A stretch of DNA of 35,530 bases, taken from positions 1 to 35,530 of the forward strand of contig DVNV01000031.1 in assembly GCA_018714125.1 (NCBI GenBank). Direction: 5' to 3'. Position 1 is the stretch's first letter; each line of letters starts with the position of its first letter. Of the stretch, positions 7,969 through 16,827 are shown one piece after another. Made by a program: the position numbers and the translations under genes. Under the pieces are notes generated by a model. It saw only the letters and a list, made by a program, of their open reading frames with translations. It did no database searches and was not told where the DNA came from. The stretch is from Candidatus Galloscillospira excrementipullorum (lineage in GTDB: Bacteria; Bacillota; Clostridia; Oscillospirales; Feifaniaceae).

Positions 7969-8075
7969 ACTCAGACAGAAAGTGCCCCGTGTCAGGACGG
8001 GGCAGCCGGTAAGCGCGCCGGGGGAAGCCTTTTTCGGCGCGCCTCATTCCCGCAGGGGAGAAAGGAGATTGCGCC

Positions 8076-8966
8076 ATGCCGCCCATTGTCTCGACCGTAT
8101 TGTGGATTGCTTTTGCCGTTTTGGTGCTGTTTGCCACGGTGCAGATTGTGCCGCAGGCAAAGGCCTATGTTGTGGAGCGCCTGGGGGCCTACAAGGCTAC
8201 CTGGAGCGTGGGGATCCACTTTAAGATTCCGGTGATTGACCGCGTGGCCAAGAAGGTGTCGCTCAAGGAGCAGGTGGTGGACTTTCCGCCCCAGCCCGTG
8301 ATTACCAAGGACAACGTCACCATGCAGATTGACACCATCGTCTATTTTCAGATTATCGACCCCAAGCTCTACACCTACGGGGTGGAGGTGCCCATGGCGG
8401 CCATTGAGAACCTGACCGCCACCACGCTTCGAAACATCATCGGCGACTTAGAGCTCGACGAGACGCTGACCAGCCGCGACCACATCAACGGGCGCATGAG
8501 AATCATCCTGGACGAGGCCACCGACGCCTGGGGCATCCGGGTCAACCGCGTGGAGCTCAAGAACATCCTGCCGCCGCGCGAGATTCAGGACGCCATGGAA
8601 AAGCAGATGAAGGCGGAGCGCGAGCGCCGTCAGGCCATTTTGCAGGCCGAAGGCGAAAAGCAGTCTCAGATTCTGGTGGCCGAGGGTGAGAAGCAGTCTG
8701 CCATTTTGCGGGCCGACGCCAGCAAAATCACCAAGATTCGCGAGGCCGAAGGTGAGGCCGAGGCCATTTTGACGGTGCAGAAGGCGCTGGCCGACTCCAT
8801 CGCCATGCTCAACGCCGCCGCGCCCAGCGAGGCGGTCATCAAGCTCAAGGCGCTGGAGGCCTTTGCGCAGGCGGCCGACGGGCAGGCGACCAAGCTCATC
8901 ATCCCCAGCGAGATTCAGGCGCTGGCAGGCCTGGTGGCCTCCGCGACCGAGTGTGCCAAGCAATGA
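8076..8966 (+). CDS. SPFH/band 7 stomatin-like membrane protein
   Basis: A 296-residue SPFH protein. One N-terminal membrane segment (about residues 5-24) is followed by the band-7 domain (YVVERLGAYKATWSVGIHFKIPVIDRV; NVTMQIDTIVYFQIIDP; LRNIIGDLELDETLTSRD) and then a coiled coil rich in Ala/Glu/Gln with two repeats of the EGEKQS type (about residues 185-235). The family forms large membrane-associated rings that organise microdomains and often work with membrane proteases. ATG 8076 has AAAGGAG at 8 bases. Its stop overlaps the next start (ATGA), so it is translationally coupled to a CPBP intramembrane protease. No NfeD gene, the usual partner of this class, is beside it. Confidence 0.9.
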   Translation: MPPIVSTVLWIAFAVLVLFATVQIVPQAKAYVVERLGAYKATWSVGIHFKIPVIDRVAKKVSLKEQVVDFPPQPVITKDNVTMQIDTIVYFQIIDPKLYTYGVEVPMAAIENLTATTLRNIIGDLELDETLTSRDHINGRMRIILDEATDAWGIRVNRVELKNILPPREIQDAMEKQMKAERERRQAILQAEGEKQSQILVAEGEKQSAILRADASKITKIREAEGEAEAILTVQKALADSIAMLNAAAPSEAVIKLKALEAFAQAADGQATKLIIPSEIQALAGLVASATECAKQ

Positions 8967-9871
8967 CCGTGGAGCTGCTGCAGGAGGGCCTGCCCCGGGT
9001 GCTTGAGCAGGCCGGGCAGGCGGCCGCCGACCTGCCGGAAAAGGCGGCGGCCCTGGTGGACTCCGCCGTAGACGCGGCGGAGCAGCTCATCGAGCAGCCC
9101 GAGGTGCGGGTGCTGGCCGTCAATGCGCTGCTGGTGGTGCTGCTGTGCCTTGTGGGCCTGCTCTTTTACGTCAGCCGCAGGGCGCTGGCCCATGCGCCCT
9201 ACGGCAGCGGGCTGCAGTCCATCACCTTCATGATTTTGGGCTGCCTGTTCATCTGCTTTATCGAGGTGGGCTACCGTCCGCCCTATCTCATCAAGTCGGT
9301 GTGCAAAATCACGCTTTTTGTGGCCTGCATCACCATGTTTCAGCTCTGCAACCCCAAGGCGCGCATGCTGGACATGTTTCAAAGGCCAAAGCCAAAGCAG
9401 CTGCTGCTGGCACTGCTGGCCGGCGTGGGGGTGTATGCCCTGATTCTCGGCAGCTTCTTTTTCTTCCGCTCCCACATCGACCTCTCTCAAATCGCCCTCT
9501 CGCTGACGCAGGACAGCAGCATCAGCGAGCACAACTTTTTGTTTGTCTCGCTTTACATCAGCTTTTTCAATTCGCTGCTCGAGGAGATTTTCTTTCGCGG
9601 CTTTGCCTTTTTGTCGCTGCGCCGGGAGGTGCCGCAGGGCATTGCCGCCTGTGTGAGCGCGCTGGCCTTTTCGCTGTACCACTTTGTCATCATGGCAAGC
9701 TGGTTTAAGCTGTGGATTTTTGTGCTGCTGCTGGTCAGCCTGTTTGTGGCAGGGCTGTTTTTCAACTGGGTCGACTCGCGCAGCGACAACATCTACAACT
9801 CCTGGCTCATCCACATGTTTGCCAATTTCTCCATCAACACGGTGGGATTTTTGATGTTCGGAATGGTCTAG
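8963..9871 (+). CDS. CPBP-family intramembrane protease with long N-terminal region
   Basis: A 302-residue polytopic protein of the CPBP (CAAX protease/bacteriocin-processing, Abi) family of glutamic intramembrane endopeptidases. Seen: motif 1 EEIFFRG (E207, E208, R212), motif 2 FSLYH (H240) and motif 3 HMFAN (H284, N288). About 45 mostly amphipathic Ala/Glu-rich residues precede the first membrane helix, which is unusual, and there are about seven or eight membrane segments. The track start GTG 8951 is less likely than ATG 8963, which overlaps the upstream stop. Coupling to the SPFH gene suggests that the two form a complex in which the SPFH ring controls or presents substrates; this is inference. 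Confidence 0.87.
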   Translation: MTVELLQEGLPRVLEQAGQAAADLPEKAAALVDSAVDAAEQLIEQPEVRVLAVNALLVVLLCLVGLLFYVSRRALAHAPYGSGLQSITFMILGCLFICFIEVGYRPPYLIKSVCKITLFVACITMFQLCNPKARMLDMFQRPKPKQLLLALLAGVGVYALILGSFFFFRSHIDLSQIALSLTQDSSISEHNFLFVSLYISFFNSLLEEIFFRGFAFLSLRREVPQGIAACVSALAFSLYHFVIMASWFKLWIFVLLLVSLFVAGLFFNWVDSRSDNIYNSWLIHMFANFSINTVGFLMFGMV

Positions 9872-9918
9872 CGCGCCCCTTTCGGGCAGGTTGTGCAGGC
9901 ACTTTCGGACAGGCCCGG

Positions 9919-9940
9919 CCCGCCCGCCCGGGCGGGCGGG
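9919..9940. repeat. 22-bp perfect GC palindrome
   Basis: CCCGCCCGCCC/GGGCGGGCGGG has no loop. It lies between the protease and TVP38 genes; a second small hairpin (GGCGGCC-CTGC-GGCCGCC, about 9973-9990) sits just before the ribosome binding site of the next gene. They may dampen read-through, but no T-tract is adjacent. Confidence 0.45.
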
Positions 9941-10006
9941 AGCGGACGCTGCAAGTTTTGAAACGGGAAACGGGCGGCCCTGCGGCCGCCGGAAAAGGAG
10001 AAGGCC

Positions 10007-10780
10007 ATGAACCCTGAGTTACCGCGTCGCGACAATTGGGAAAAAGAGCATCCCCCGGAGCACTCGCCTGTCCCGGGGGAGAAGTCTTCGCGGGCCGGTC
10101 GGGTGAAATTTGTGTTTTTGGTGCTGTTTTTTGCAATCATGCTGGTGATCGGGGTGCTTTTTCTGCCTCGCATGGCGCAGCTTGCCACCGAGCAGGGCCG
10201 CGCCCAGTTTATCGCCTGGGTGCGGGGCAAGGGGGCGTGGGGCGTGCTCTTTTTCCTGCTGCTCCAGGTGATGCAGGTGGTGAGCTTTCTCATTCCGGGA
10301 GAGTTTTTCGAGGTAATGGGCGGCGCGCTGTATGGCACCGTCGGCGGCTTTTTCCTGTGCATGGCGGGTGTTTTGACCGGCAGCGTCATCATCTTTTTGC
10401 TGTCGCGCGCGCTGGGCTATGAGGTGGTGGAAAACCTGCTCTCCCGAAAGCGGTTTGACCGTCTGCAGTTTCTGCAAAAGGAGGGCCGGCTGGAGGCCGT
10501 CGTCTTTTTTCTCTTTTTCATTCCCGGCACCCCTAAGGACGCCCTGACCTATTTTGCCCCCTTCACGAGGATGAACATGGGCACCTTTTTGGTGCTGTCA
10601 AGTGTGGCGCGCATCCCGTCGGTGCTGTCCTCCGCGCTGGTGGGCAGCAATCTGGCACAGGGGAATTTTGTGCTGCCCGTTTTGATTTACGCCGTCATCG
10701 GGGCGCTGGGCCTTGCGGGCGTGTGGTGGAACAAGCGTCTGCTCGACAGGAAAAACCAGCCGCAAGACGGGGGCAATTGA
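10007..10780 (+). CDS. TVP38/TMEM64 (VTT/DedA-superfamily) membrane protein
   Basis: A 257-residue membrane protein of the TVP38/TMEM64 family. A polar N-terminal tail of about 30 residues is followed by a first helix (VFLVLFFAIMLVIGVLFL), then the VTT domain: FLIPGEFFEVMGGALYGTVGGF, a GSVIIFLLSRALGYE re-entrant-type segment, and FFLFFIPGTPKDALTYFAPF. The SNARE-associated/VTT family is linked to lipid scrambling or transport across membranes; the specific substrate here is unknown. ATG 10007 has AAAAGGAG at 6 bases. It is transcribed in the same direction as the SPFH-CPBP pair but 135 bases away, behind hairpins. Confidence 0.87.
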   Translation: MNPELPRRDNWEKEHPPEHSPVPGEKSSRAGRVKFVFLVLFFAIMLVIGVLFLPRMAQLATEQGRAQFIAWVRGKGAWGVLFFLLLQVMQVVSFLIPGEFFEVMGGALYGTVGGFFLCMAGVLTGSVIIFLLSRALGYEVVENLLSRKRFDRLQFLQKEGRLEAVVFFLFFIPGTPKDALTYFAPFTRMNMGTFLVLSSVARIPSVLSSALVGSNLAQGNFVLPVLIYAVIGALGLAGVWWNKRLLDRKNQPQDGGN

Positions 10781-10859
10781 GCGTGCAGGGCTCCCCTTCG
10801 CAAAGAATGCATGGCGAGCAAAATCTGCGAAGGCCATAAAAAAACAAAGAGGATTGGCA

Positions 10860-11408
10860 ATGATGAAAAAACGTCTGGCCAAGGGGGCTGTCATCCTTCT
10901 TCTTCTGCTTGCCCTCATCCCCGGGATGCCCGGCTGTGATAGCAGGGAGGGAGAAGTGCCCTCTGAAGACAGGGAGCTCCTCCAGGATGTGCAGGACGGG
11001 TAGCCTGCGCAGGAGGACGGGACGTCCGGGGAGCGCGTCTTGTCAAAGCAGGAGCTCGAGCAGCTGTTTTCCGGCATTCGGGAGCAGGACTGGGAGTTTG
11101 CCGACTGTGTCCCCTTCCCCGACAACGCCTATGACTATGCGGGGGCGGCCCTGTTTTGGGATCAGGAGAAGTGCGGCGCGGCCTTTCTTGAAGCCGACGG
11201 CTCTTTTCAGAGATGCTCCATCGACGCAGGGCCGGAAGACGAGCTCGGACCGACCTACCTGGGAGAGGGTAACATCTCCTTTTTCCTGGAAGGGGAAGAC
11301 GGGCAGCCCTGCGAGTGGACCCTTTCCATTCAGGTTGACGGGAAGAACGTGACGTTCAAGGCGCAAAGCGAGGATGGGCAGCAGAGCCCCGAAGAGGGCC
11401 TTTCCTAA
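10860..11408 (+). pseudogene. Lipoprotein gene interrupted by an in-frame TAG
   Basis: The track splits this into two ORFs, but both are in the same frame. The first part is a signal peptide (MMKKRLAKG, hydrophobic run, GMPGC as a weak lipobox) plus about 22 residues, ending at TAG 11001-11003 (codon 48). The frame then continues without another stop through an acidic 135-codon domain (KQELEQLFSGIREQDWEF...; SFFLEGEDGQPCEWTLSIQV) to TAA 11406. Read through, it would be a 182-residue extracellular lipoprotein. The context CAG GAC GGG TAG CCT GCG CAG suggests a single CAG to TAG change. The domain resembles no family I can name. Alternatives are a sequencing error or amber read-through. AGAGGA precedes ATG 10860. 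Confidence 0.7.
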
Positions 11409-11508
11409 AGACAGGGCGCAGCGCCTTTGTGGGGCAGGGGCCAAAGCAAACGCAAGGGAACAAAGCGTCCCCGATGCCCTTTATAAAAAAACTTACACAA
11501 CCTAATAT

Positions 11509-11552
11509 AAAGAGAGGGGCGGCAGGGAAACTTCCCTGCCGCCCCTCTCTTT
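11509..11552 (+). terminator. 20-bp perfect hairpin, likely terminator
   Basis: Twenty-base arms (AAAGAGAGGGGCGGCAGGGA and its complement) flank an AACT loop, and the downstream side is T-rich (CTTTGCTTTAGGGCTTTT). It lies after the lipoprotein gene. With A-rich and T-rich ends on both sides it may work in both directions. Confidence 0.65.
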
Positions 11553-11829
11553 GCTTTAGGGCTTTTGGTTATGCGGGCTGCTTAAAAGAAGGCCCGGCGC
11601 GCCCCTTGCTCAGACGGCGGGCGCTTTCAAAAACACTTGGCGCCCCGGTGCGCAAGTTGGCGCCGCCTTCCGGCCTGGACTGAGCCGCACTCCCCCATTG
11701 CCTTGCGCATCCGTGAGCGGGCGCGCAAGGCGGGGCAAAGGGCCTTTTTTGGCCGGCCCCCCGCAGGGCCCTGTGCCCTTTGCTCTTGCAGAGCTTTGCC
11801 CCGAAAAGGCGGCAAGGGGAAAAAATTTC
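11553..11829. other. Intergenic stretch without a gene
   Basis: Between the terminator and the convergent acyltransferase gene I see only GC-rich sequence with one imperfect stem (GCAAAGGGC 11735-11743 with GCCCTTTGC 11775-11783). No ORF, promoter or RNA gene could be supported. Confidence 0.4.
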
Positions 11830-12345
11830 TCAGTCTGGCCAGGGGTGGAAGGCGTTGTCGGGCGGGGCGTCGCGCAGCAGCACGCGCGGCTTTGGCATGA
11901 CCACGGTGGCGTTTGCCGGCACGTCGTCCACCACCACGCAGCCGGCGCCAATGCGGGCGTTGTCGCCCACCGTGACGCGGCCGATGATTTTGGCGCCCGC
12001 GCCGATATAGACGTTTTTGCCAATCACGGGCGCCCCGTAGCGGGCGCTGCCCTGCAGCGTGTTGGAGCCCACCGTCACCTGCTGGAAGAGGGTGCAGCCC
12101 TCCCCGATGGCGGCGCCCTTCGAGATAAAGATGCCCGAGAGACCGTGCGGCGTGGTGAAGGGGGTGATGTCCTGTTTGATGGGGATGTCGGCGCACTGCT
12201 TTCGCTGCAGGCGGCGCACCCGGGCGCGCAGCAGCGAGCCGCGCAGGCCCTTTGCCTGCAGTGCGCGGCGGTAGCAGCGCCAGTGCAGCGCCGTAAGGTC
12301 GGGCAGGATGAGGCGTCCGACAAAGCGTTTGAGGGAGGAAAGCAA
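11830..12345 (-). CDS. Left-handed beta-helix acyltransferase (serine acetyltransferase-like)
   Basis: A 171-residue protein of the hexapeptide-repeat acyltransferase superfamily, closest in style to CysE. A helical N-terminal part (residues 1-60) leads into hexapeptide turns: IPIKQDITPFTTPHGLSGIF, GAAIGEGCTLFQQVTVGS, APVIGKNVYIGAGAKIIGRV and GDNARIGAGCVVVDDVPA, the typical coil ending before the cap. It probably transfers an acetyl group from acetyl-CoA to serine or a sugar. It is shorter than true CysE (~200+ residues), so the substrate is uncertain. The track start lies upstream; TTG 12345 has GAAAGGAG at 8 bases and gives a clean N-terminus (MLSSLKRFVGRL). It is 55 bases downstream of rsmG and may be co-transcribed with it. 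Confidence 0.8.
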   Translation of the reverse strand: MLSSLKRFVGRLILPDLTALHWRCYRRALQAKGLRGSLLRARVRRLQRKQCADIPIKQDITPFTTPHGLSGIFISKGAAIGEGCTLFQQVTVGSNTLQGSARYGAPVIGKNVYIGAGAKIIGRVTVGDNARIGAGCVVVDDVPANATVVMPKPRVLLRDAPPDNAFHPWPD

Positions 12346-12400
12346 GAAAACAGCTCCTTTCGTGGGGCGGGCAGGGGGAGGCCCTGCCGCACACCGGGCG

Positions 12401-13192
12401 TCAGAGGGGTTTTTTGACAATCTGCGCCTGCCGGCGGGGGTATTTTGCGTCGGTCTTGCGCACCTTGCGGATGACGGGGACCGACATGACGGCGCCCTCC
12501 CCCGGCAGGGTGTAGGAATACACCCGCTCCAGCCGTCCGCCCAGCGTGCCGACGGCGTTTTTGGCCTCGCCGAGCTCGGCCTCTATGTCGCCCGCCTTCA
12601 TGGGCAGGAAGACCCCGCCCACTTTGACAAAGGGCAGGCAGTATTCGGCAAGCTGGCGCAGGTTGGCCACGGCGCGCGCCGTGGCAATGTCAAAGCTCTC
12701 GCGCAGCGCGGTGTCCTGTGCCAGCTCCTCCGCCCTGCCCCACAGGGTTTTGGCGCCCGGCACCGGCAGCAGCGCCAGCACCTCGTCGAGAAAGTCCAGC
12801 CGCTTTTTGGTGCTGTCAAGCAGCGTCACGCGGGCGCCGGGCAGCGCCACGGCAAGCGGCAGGCCGGGCAGGCCGGCCCCGGTGCCGATGTCGACAATGC
12901 TTGCGTCCGCCGGGCAGAGCGGCAGCAGCGCCAGACTGTCGAGCAGGTGGCGGCACACCATGCCGGCGTCGTCGGTGACGGCGGTGAGATTGATGTGGCG
13001 GTCTGCCTCGCGCAGCAGCACCAGATAGCGGCACAGCGTTTCGCGCTGTGCGTCGTCAAGGCAAAAGGGCTGCCCCGAAAGGCCCTCGTCAAGCAGCCTG
13101 CGCAGCGCCGCCTCCTGCTGCGCGGCGTCGGCCGGGAGGGCAAGCGGGGCGCGCACGGCCCCCGCCTGGGGGGCCTTTGCAGCGTCACTCAT
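12401..13192 (-). CDS. rsmG: 16S rRNA (guanine527-N7) methyltransferase RsmG
   Basis: A 263-residue RsmG/GidB. It methylates G527 of 16S rRNA using S-adenosylmethionine. Seen: the family block [27 protein letters not shown], the SAM-binding loop [31 protein letters not shown] and [20 protein letters not shown] 45-residue Ala/Pro/Gln-rich N-terminal leader precedes the usual start of the domain. ATG 13192 has AAGGAG at 8 bases and overlaps the mnmG stop by 8 bases, so the two genes are coupled, as in other Firmicutes. Confidence 0.95.
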   Translation of the reverse strand: MSDAAKAPQAGAVRAPLALPADAAQQEAALRRLLDEGLSGQPFCLDDAQRETLCRYLVLLREADRHINLTAVTDDAGMVCRHLLDSLALLPLCPADASIVDIGTGAGLPGLPLAVALPGARVTLLDSTKKRLDFLDEVLALLPVPGAKTLWGRAEELAQDTALRESFDIATARAVANLRQLAEYCLPFVKVGGVFLPMKAGDIEAELGEAKNAVGTLGGRLERVYSYTLPGEGAVMSVPVIRKVRKTDAKYPRRQAQIVKKPL

Positions 13193-15071
13193 GGATTTGT
13201 CTCCTTCCCTGCTGCTCAAGCCAGATGAGCAGCACCGAAATGTCGGCGGGGCTCACGCCCGAAATGCGGGCCGCCTGCCCCACCGTGCGCGGACGGATGC
13301 GCTGCAGCTTCTGCTGCGCCTCGATGCGCAGCCCGCGAAGGGAGAGATAGTCGGCGTCGGCCGGCAGCACCCGGTCCTCGAGCTTTTTGGCCTCCTGCGC
13401 CTGACGGCGCTGCCGGGCCAGATATCCCTCGTATTTGATTTGGATTTCCACCTCTTCGCACACGTCGCGCGGCAGAGGGGGACGGGTGACGTCAAAGGGC
13501 GCCAAATCTTCGTAGGACAGGTGCGGACGGCGCAGCAGCTCGGCCAGCCGCGTGCCGGTGCTCACGGGGGAGGAGCCGATGGCCTCAAGCCTCTCGTTGA
13601 GGCCGGGCGAGGCAGGGATGGAGGTCTTGCGCAGACGCCGCAGCTCGTTTGAGATGGCCTCTTGCTTTTGCAAAAAGGCCTGGTAGCGCTGCGGCGAAAT
13701 CAGCCCCAGCTCATACCCGAGCGGCGTCAGCCGCTCGTCGGCATTGTCCTGGCGCAGCAGCAGGCGGTATTCGCTGCGGCTGGTCATCATGCGGTAGGGC
13801 TCGTCGGTGCCCTTGGTCACAAGGTCGTCAATCAGGGTGCCGATGTAGCTGCTGTCGCGCGAGAGCACGACGGGCGGCCGGCCCTTGATTTTGAGCGCCG
13901 CGTTGATGCCCGCCATCAGGCCCTGCGCCGCCGCCTCCTCGTAGCCCGAGGTGCCGTTGAACTGCCCCGCCCCGTAGAGGCCGGAAAGGTGCTTGAACTC
14001 CAGCGTGGGCAGAAGGTCGAGCGAATCGCAGCAGTCATACTCGATGGCGTAGGCCGTGCGCATCATCTGCACCTTTTCAAAGCCGGGCAGCGTGCGCAGC
14101 ATGGCAAGCTGCACGTCCTCGGGCAGCGAGGACGACATGCCCTGCACATACATCTCGTCGGTGTTGGCCCCCGTGGGCTCCACAAAAATCTGGTGGGCCG
14201 TCTTGTCGGCAAAGCGCACGACCTTGTCTTCGATGGAGGGACAGTAGCGCGGCCCGACGCCCACGATGGCGCCCCCGTAGAGCGGGGAGCGGTGCAGGTT
14301 CTGGCGGATGATCTCATGCGTCTTCTCGTTGGTGTAGGTCAGGTAGCAGACCGCCGTGTTGGGCGGCGGGTCGGACGTCTCAAAGGAGAGCGGCGTGGGA
14401 TGGGGGTCTCCCTCCTGCACCTGCATCTTGGAAAAGTCCAGAGACTGGCGCAGCACGCGCGCCGGCGTTCCGGTCTTGAAGCGGCGCAGGCGCACGCCGT
14501 GCTGCACAAGGCTTTCGGAAAAGGCGTTTGCCGGGAAGAGCCCGTCGGGCCCGCTCTCGTAGGAGACGTCCCCCAAAAAGACCTTGCCGCCCAGATAGGT
14601 GCCGCAGGCCACAATCACGGCCCGGCACAAAAAGACGGCCCCCGTGCGCAGCAGCACGCCCGACACCGCGCCCCCCTCGGTCAAAAGCTCCACCACCTCG
14701 CCCTGCCGCAGCAGCAGGCCGGGGGTTTTCTCCAGACGGCGCTTCATGCTCTCCTGATAGCGCCGCCTGTCCGACTGGACGCGCGGCGAGTGCAGCGCAG
14801 GGCCCTTTCCCCTGCCCAGCATGCGAAACTGCAGGGTGGTCTCGTCGGCCGCCTTGGCCATCTCGCCGCCCAGCGCGTCAATCTCCCGCACCAGCTGGCC
14901 CTTGGCCGTGCCCCCGATGCAGGGATTGCAGGGCATGTTGCCCACACTGTCCAGGTTTAAGGTGAGCAGCGCCACCTTGCACCCCAGACGGGCCGCCGCC
15001 AGCGCCGCCTCAATGCCGGCGTGGCCGGCGCCCACGACGCAGACGTCCACGCTGTCCGCAACAAAGCGCAT
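13185..15071 (-). CDS. mnmG: tRNA uridine-34 modification enzyme MnmG
   Basis: A 628-residue FAD-dependent MnmG/GidA. With MnmE it adds the carboxymethylaminomethyl group to U34 of certain tRNAs. Seen: the dinucleotide-binding [19 protein letters not shown], the MnmG signatures [22 protein letters not shown] and [30 protein letters not shown], the [13 protein letters not shown] block and the C-terminal MnmE-binding helices ([19 protein letters not shown]). ATG 15071 has GAGGAGG at 7-8 bases and gives the normal family length; the track ORF is 20 residues too long. mnmE lies 202 bases upstream, and an independent promoter sits in that gap. Confidence 0.96.
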   Translation of the reverse strand: MRFVADSVDVCVVGAGHAGIEAALAAARLGCKVALLTLNLDSVGNMPCNPCIGGTAKGQLVREIDALGGEMAKAADETTLQFRMLGRGKGPALHSPRVQSDRRRYQESMKRRLEKTPGLLLRQGEVVELLTEGGAVSGVLLRTGAVFLCRAVIVACGTYLGGKVFLGDVSYESGPDGLFPANAFSESLVQHGVRLRRFKTGTPARVLRQSLDFSKMQVQEGDPHPTPLSFETSDPPPNTAVCYLTYTNEKTHEIIRQNLHRSPLYGGAIVGVGPRYCPSIEDKVVRFADKTAHQIFVEPTGANTDEMYVQGMSSSLPEDVQLAMLRTLPGFEKVQMMRTAYAIEYDCCDSLDLLPTLEFKHLSGLYGAGQFNGTSGYEEAAAQGLMAGINAALKIKGRPPVVLSRDSSYIGTLIDDLVTKGTDEPYRMMTSRSEYRLLLRQDNADERLTPLGYELGLISPQRYQAFLQKQEAISNELRRLRKTSIPASPGLNERLEAIGSSPVSTGTRLAELLRRPHLSYEDLAPFDVTRPPLPRDVCEEVEIQIKYEGYLARQRRQAQEAKKLEDRVLPADADYLSLRGLRIEAQQKLQRIRPRTVGQAARISGVSPADISVLLIWLEQQGRRQIHE

Positions 15072-15171
15072 GTGCGCCCCTCCTCTCATGAAAACTATCG
15101 CCAGACCCCCTCCGGGGAAAACAGGTCCCAAAGGGGGAAATCAAATCCAAATCGTAAAGATGAGAAATATT

Positions 15172-15201
15172 ATTACAAAAAGGAATAATACTTTTTGTCA
15201 A
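15172..15201 (-). promoter_or_regulatory. Internal promoter before mnmG
   Basis: On the minus strand: TTGACA (15196-15201), 18-bp spacer, TGTAAT (15172-15177). The spacer and -10 contain TATTATT/AATAATA (15168-15174 with 15184-15190). It would allow mnmG-rsmG expression independent of rpmH or mnmE. Confidence 0.65.
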
Positions 15202-15273
15202 TTTTAGGAGAAAAAATCCAAAAAGGCGTGAAACATGCGCGGCGCGCACAAAATCCCACGGCGGGAAAGGGAC

Positions 15274-16629
15274 TTATTTTCCCACGCAAAAGCGGGAGAA
15301 GATACTGTCGATCACGTCCTGGGTCACGCTTTCCCCGGTGATTTCGCCCAGCGCCTCGATGGCCTCGCGCAGGTCGACCTCGGCGATGTCAGGCTCGACG
15401 CCCTGCTCGATGGCCTCCCTTGCGCGCCGCACGGCCTCCCTTGCGCGCCCTGCCGCCTCGGCGTGGCGCAGCGAGGTCAGCAGCACCTCGTCGGGCGCCG
15501 GGAGGTAGAGCTCACACAGGCGGCGTTCGAGCTCGGGCAGGCCCTCCCCGGTGGCGGCGCACAGCCGGACGGGAGAGGGGAAGCGTCTTTGCAGGGCGGA
15601 CAGCTCCATACGCTGCGGCAGGTCGGTCTTGTTCAAAATGGCGATGGCCTCGCGCCCCTCGCACAGGGAGAGCACCCGGTCGTCGAGCTCGTCCCAGGGG
15701 CGGGAGGCGTCAAAGACGGCCAGCAGCAGCGAGGCCTCGGCCGCCGCCTGACGGCTGCGCTGCACGCCGATGCGCTCTACGGGGTCGGCCGTATCGCGCA
15801 GGCCGGCGGTGTCGAGCAGGCGCAGTGCCAGCCCGCCCACCGACACCGTTTCGCTCACCACGTCGCGGGTGGTTCCGGGCAGCTCCGTGACGATGGCGCG
15901 CTCGGAGCCTGCCAGCAGGTTGAGCAGCGAGGATTTTCCCGCATTGGGCTTGCCGATGATGGCGGTGGGCGCGCCCTCCTTCACCACGCGGCCCCTGCGG
16001 CAGGTGGCCAGCAGGGCGTCAAGCCCCGCCTCGGCCTTGCGCAGGGCGGCGCACAGGACGGCGGGGTCGGCCTGCACCACGCCCTCGTCGGAAAAGTCGA
16101 CATAGGCCAGAATGTCGGCGTCGGCCTCCACCAGCCCGGCGCGCAGCGCCCGGCAGCGCTGCGACAGCGCCCCGCTTGCCTGCGACAGCGCCGCCCGCGC
16201 CGCCGCACGGCTGCCCGCCGTGATGAGGTCGATGATGGCCTCGCTTTCGGCCAGGTCGAGCTTGCCGTTCAAAAAGGCGCGCCGGGTGAATTCGCCGGGG
16301 CCGGCCTGGCGCGCGCCGGCCTCGAGCAGGGCGGCCAGCACGTCGTAGAGCACCACGCGGCCGCCGTGGCAGGAAAATTCGGCCATGTCCTCCCCCGTGA
16401 AGGAGGCGGGCGCGGCCCACAGCGTCAGCACCGCGAGGTCGATGTCGCCCTGCGCGTCAAAGACGCGGCCCACGCAGGCGCGGCGCGGCCTTGGCACCTT
16501 TCCCGACAGGGGGCGAAAGCAGCGCAGGGCCACCTCGTGCGAGCCGGGGCCCGACAGGCGCACCACGCCGATGGCGGCGTCCTGCAGCGCCGTGGAGATG
16601 GCGGCAATGGGACGGGGGGACAAGGACAT
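15274..16629 (-). CDS. mnmE: tRNA modification GTPase MnmE
   Basis: A 451-residue MnmE/TrmE. The N-terminal folate-binding domain (about 1-120) starts PIAAISTALQDAAIGVVRLSGPG and is followed by the helical domain with an inserted G domain: P-loop GKPNAGKSSLL, switch region PGTTRDVV, DTAGLRDT and NKTD. The C-terminus ends FCVGK, the conserved CxGK with the essential cysteine. It acts with MnmG on U34 of tRNA. The start ATG 16629 has AAAGGAGG at 7 bases; the track adds 61 spurious residues. Two direct TTTCGAAC copies (16642-16657 on the plus strand) abut the ribosome binding site. Confidence 0.96.
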   Translation of the reverse strand: MSLSPRPIAAISTALQDAAIGVVRLSGPGSHEVALRCFRPLSGKVPRPRRACVGRVFDAQGDIDLAVLTLWAAPASFTGEDMAEFSCHGGRVVLYDVLAALLEAGARQAGPGEFTRRAFLNGKLDLAESEAIIDLITAGSRAAARAALSQASGALSQRCRALRAGLVEADADILAYVDFSDEGVVQADPAVLCAALRKAEAGLDALLATCRRGRVVKEGAPTAIIGKPNAGKSSLLNLLAGSERAIVTELPGTTRDVVSETVSVGGLALRLLDTAGLRDTADPVERIGVQRSRQAAAEASLLLAVFDASRPWDELDDRVLSLCEGREAIAILNKTDLPQRMELSALQRRFPSPVRLCAATGEGLPELERRLCELYLPAPDEVLLTSLRHAEAAGRAREAVRRAREAIEQGVEPDIAEVDLREAIEALGEITGESVTQDVIDSIFSRFCVGK

Positions 16630-16764
16630 GAAAAAGCCTCCTTTCGAACTTTCGAACAAAGGCCGGCGGCCGCGTCCGATACCATGGCGCGGCTGCGCCT
16701 GCGGCGTCTTGCGGGTCGCGCGCCACGGCGCGGTTAAGTCGGCGCGAGGGCGGGCGACAGGCAC

Positions 16765-16800
16765 AAAAAGGGAGGGAATGGGAGCGCGCCCATTCCCTCC
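16765..16800 (-). terminator. Terminator after jag
   Basis: GGAGGGAATGGG/CCCATTCCCTCC (16771-16800, 12 bp, six-base loop) is followed on the minus strand by TTTTTGTG. It separates the rpmH-jag unit from mnmE. Confidence 0.8.
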
Positions 16801-16827
16801 GGAGTTTGACAAAGAGGGGGTGAAAGA

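Noticed and set aside
11001-11003. TAG as a pyrrolysine codon
   Set aside because: No pyl genes or methylamine methyltransferase context is in the window, and the interrupted protein is a small lipoprotein. A nonsense mutation is simpler; kept only as an alternative.
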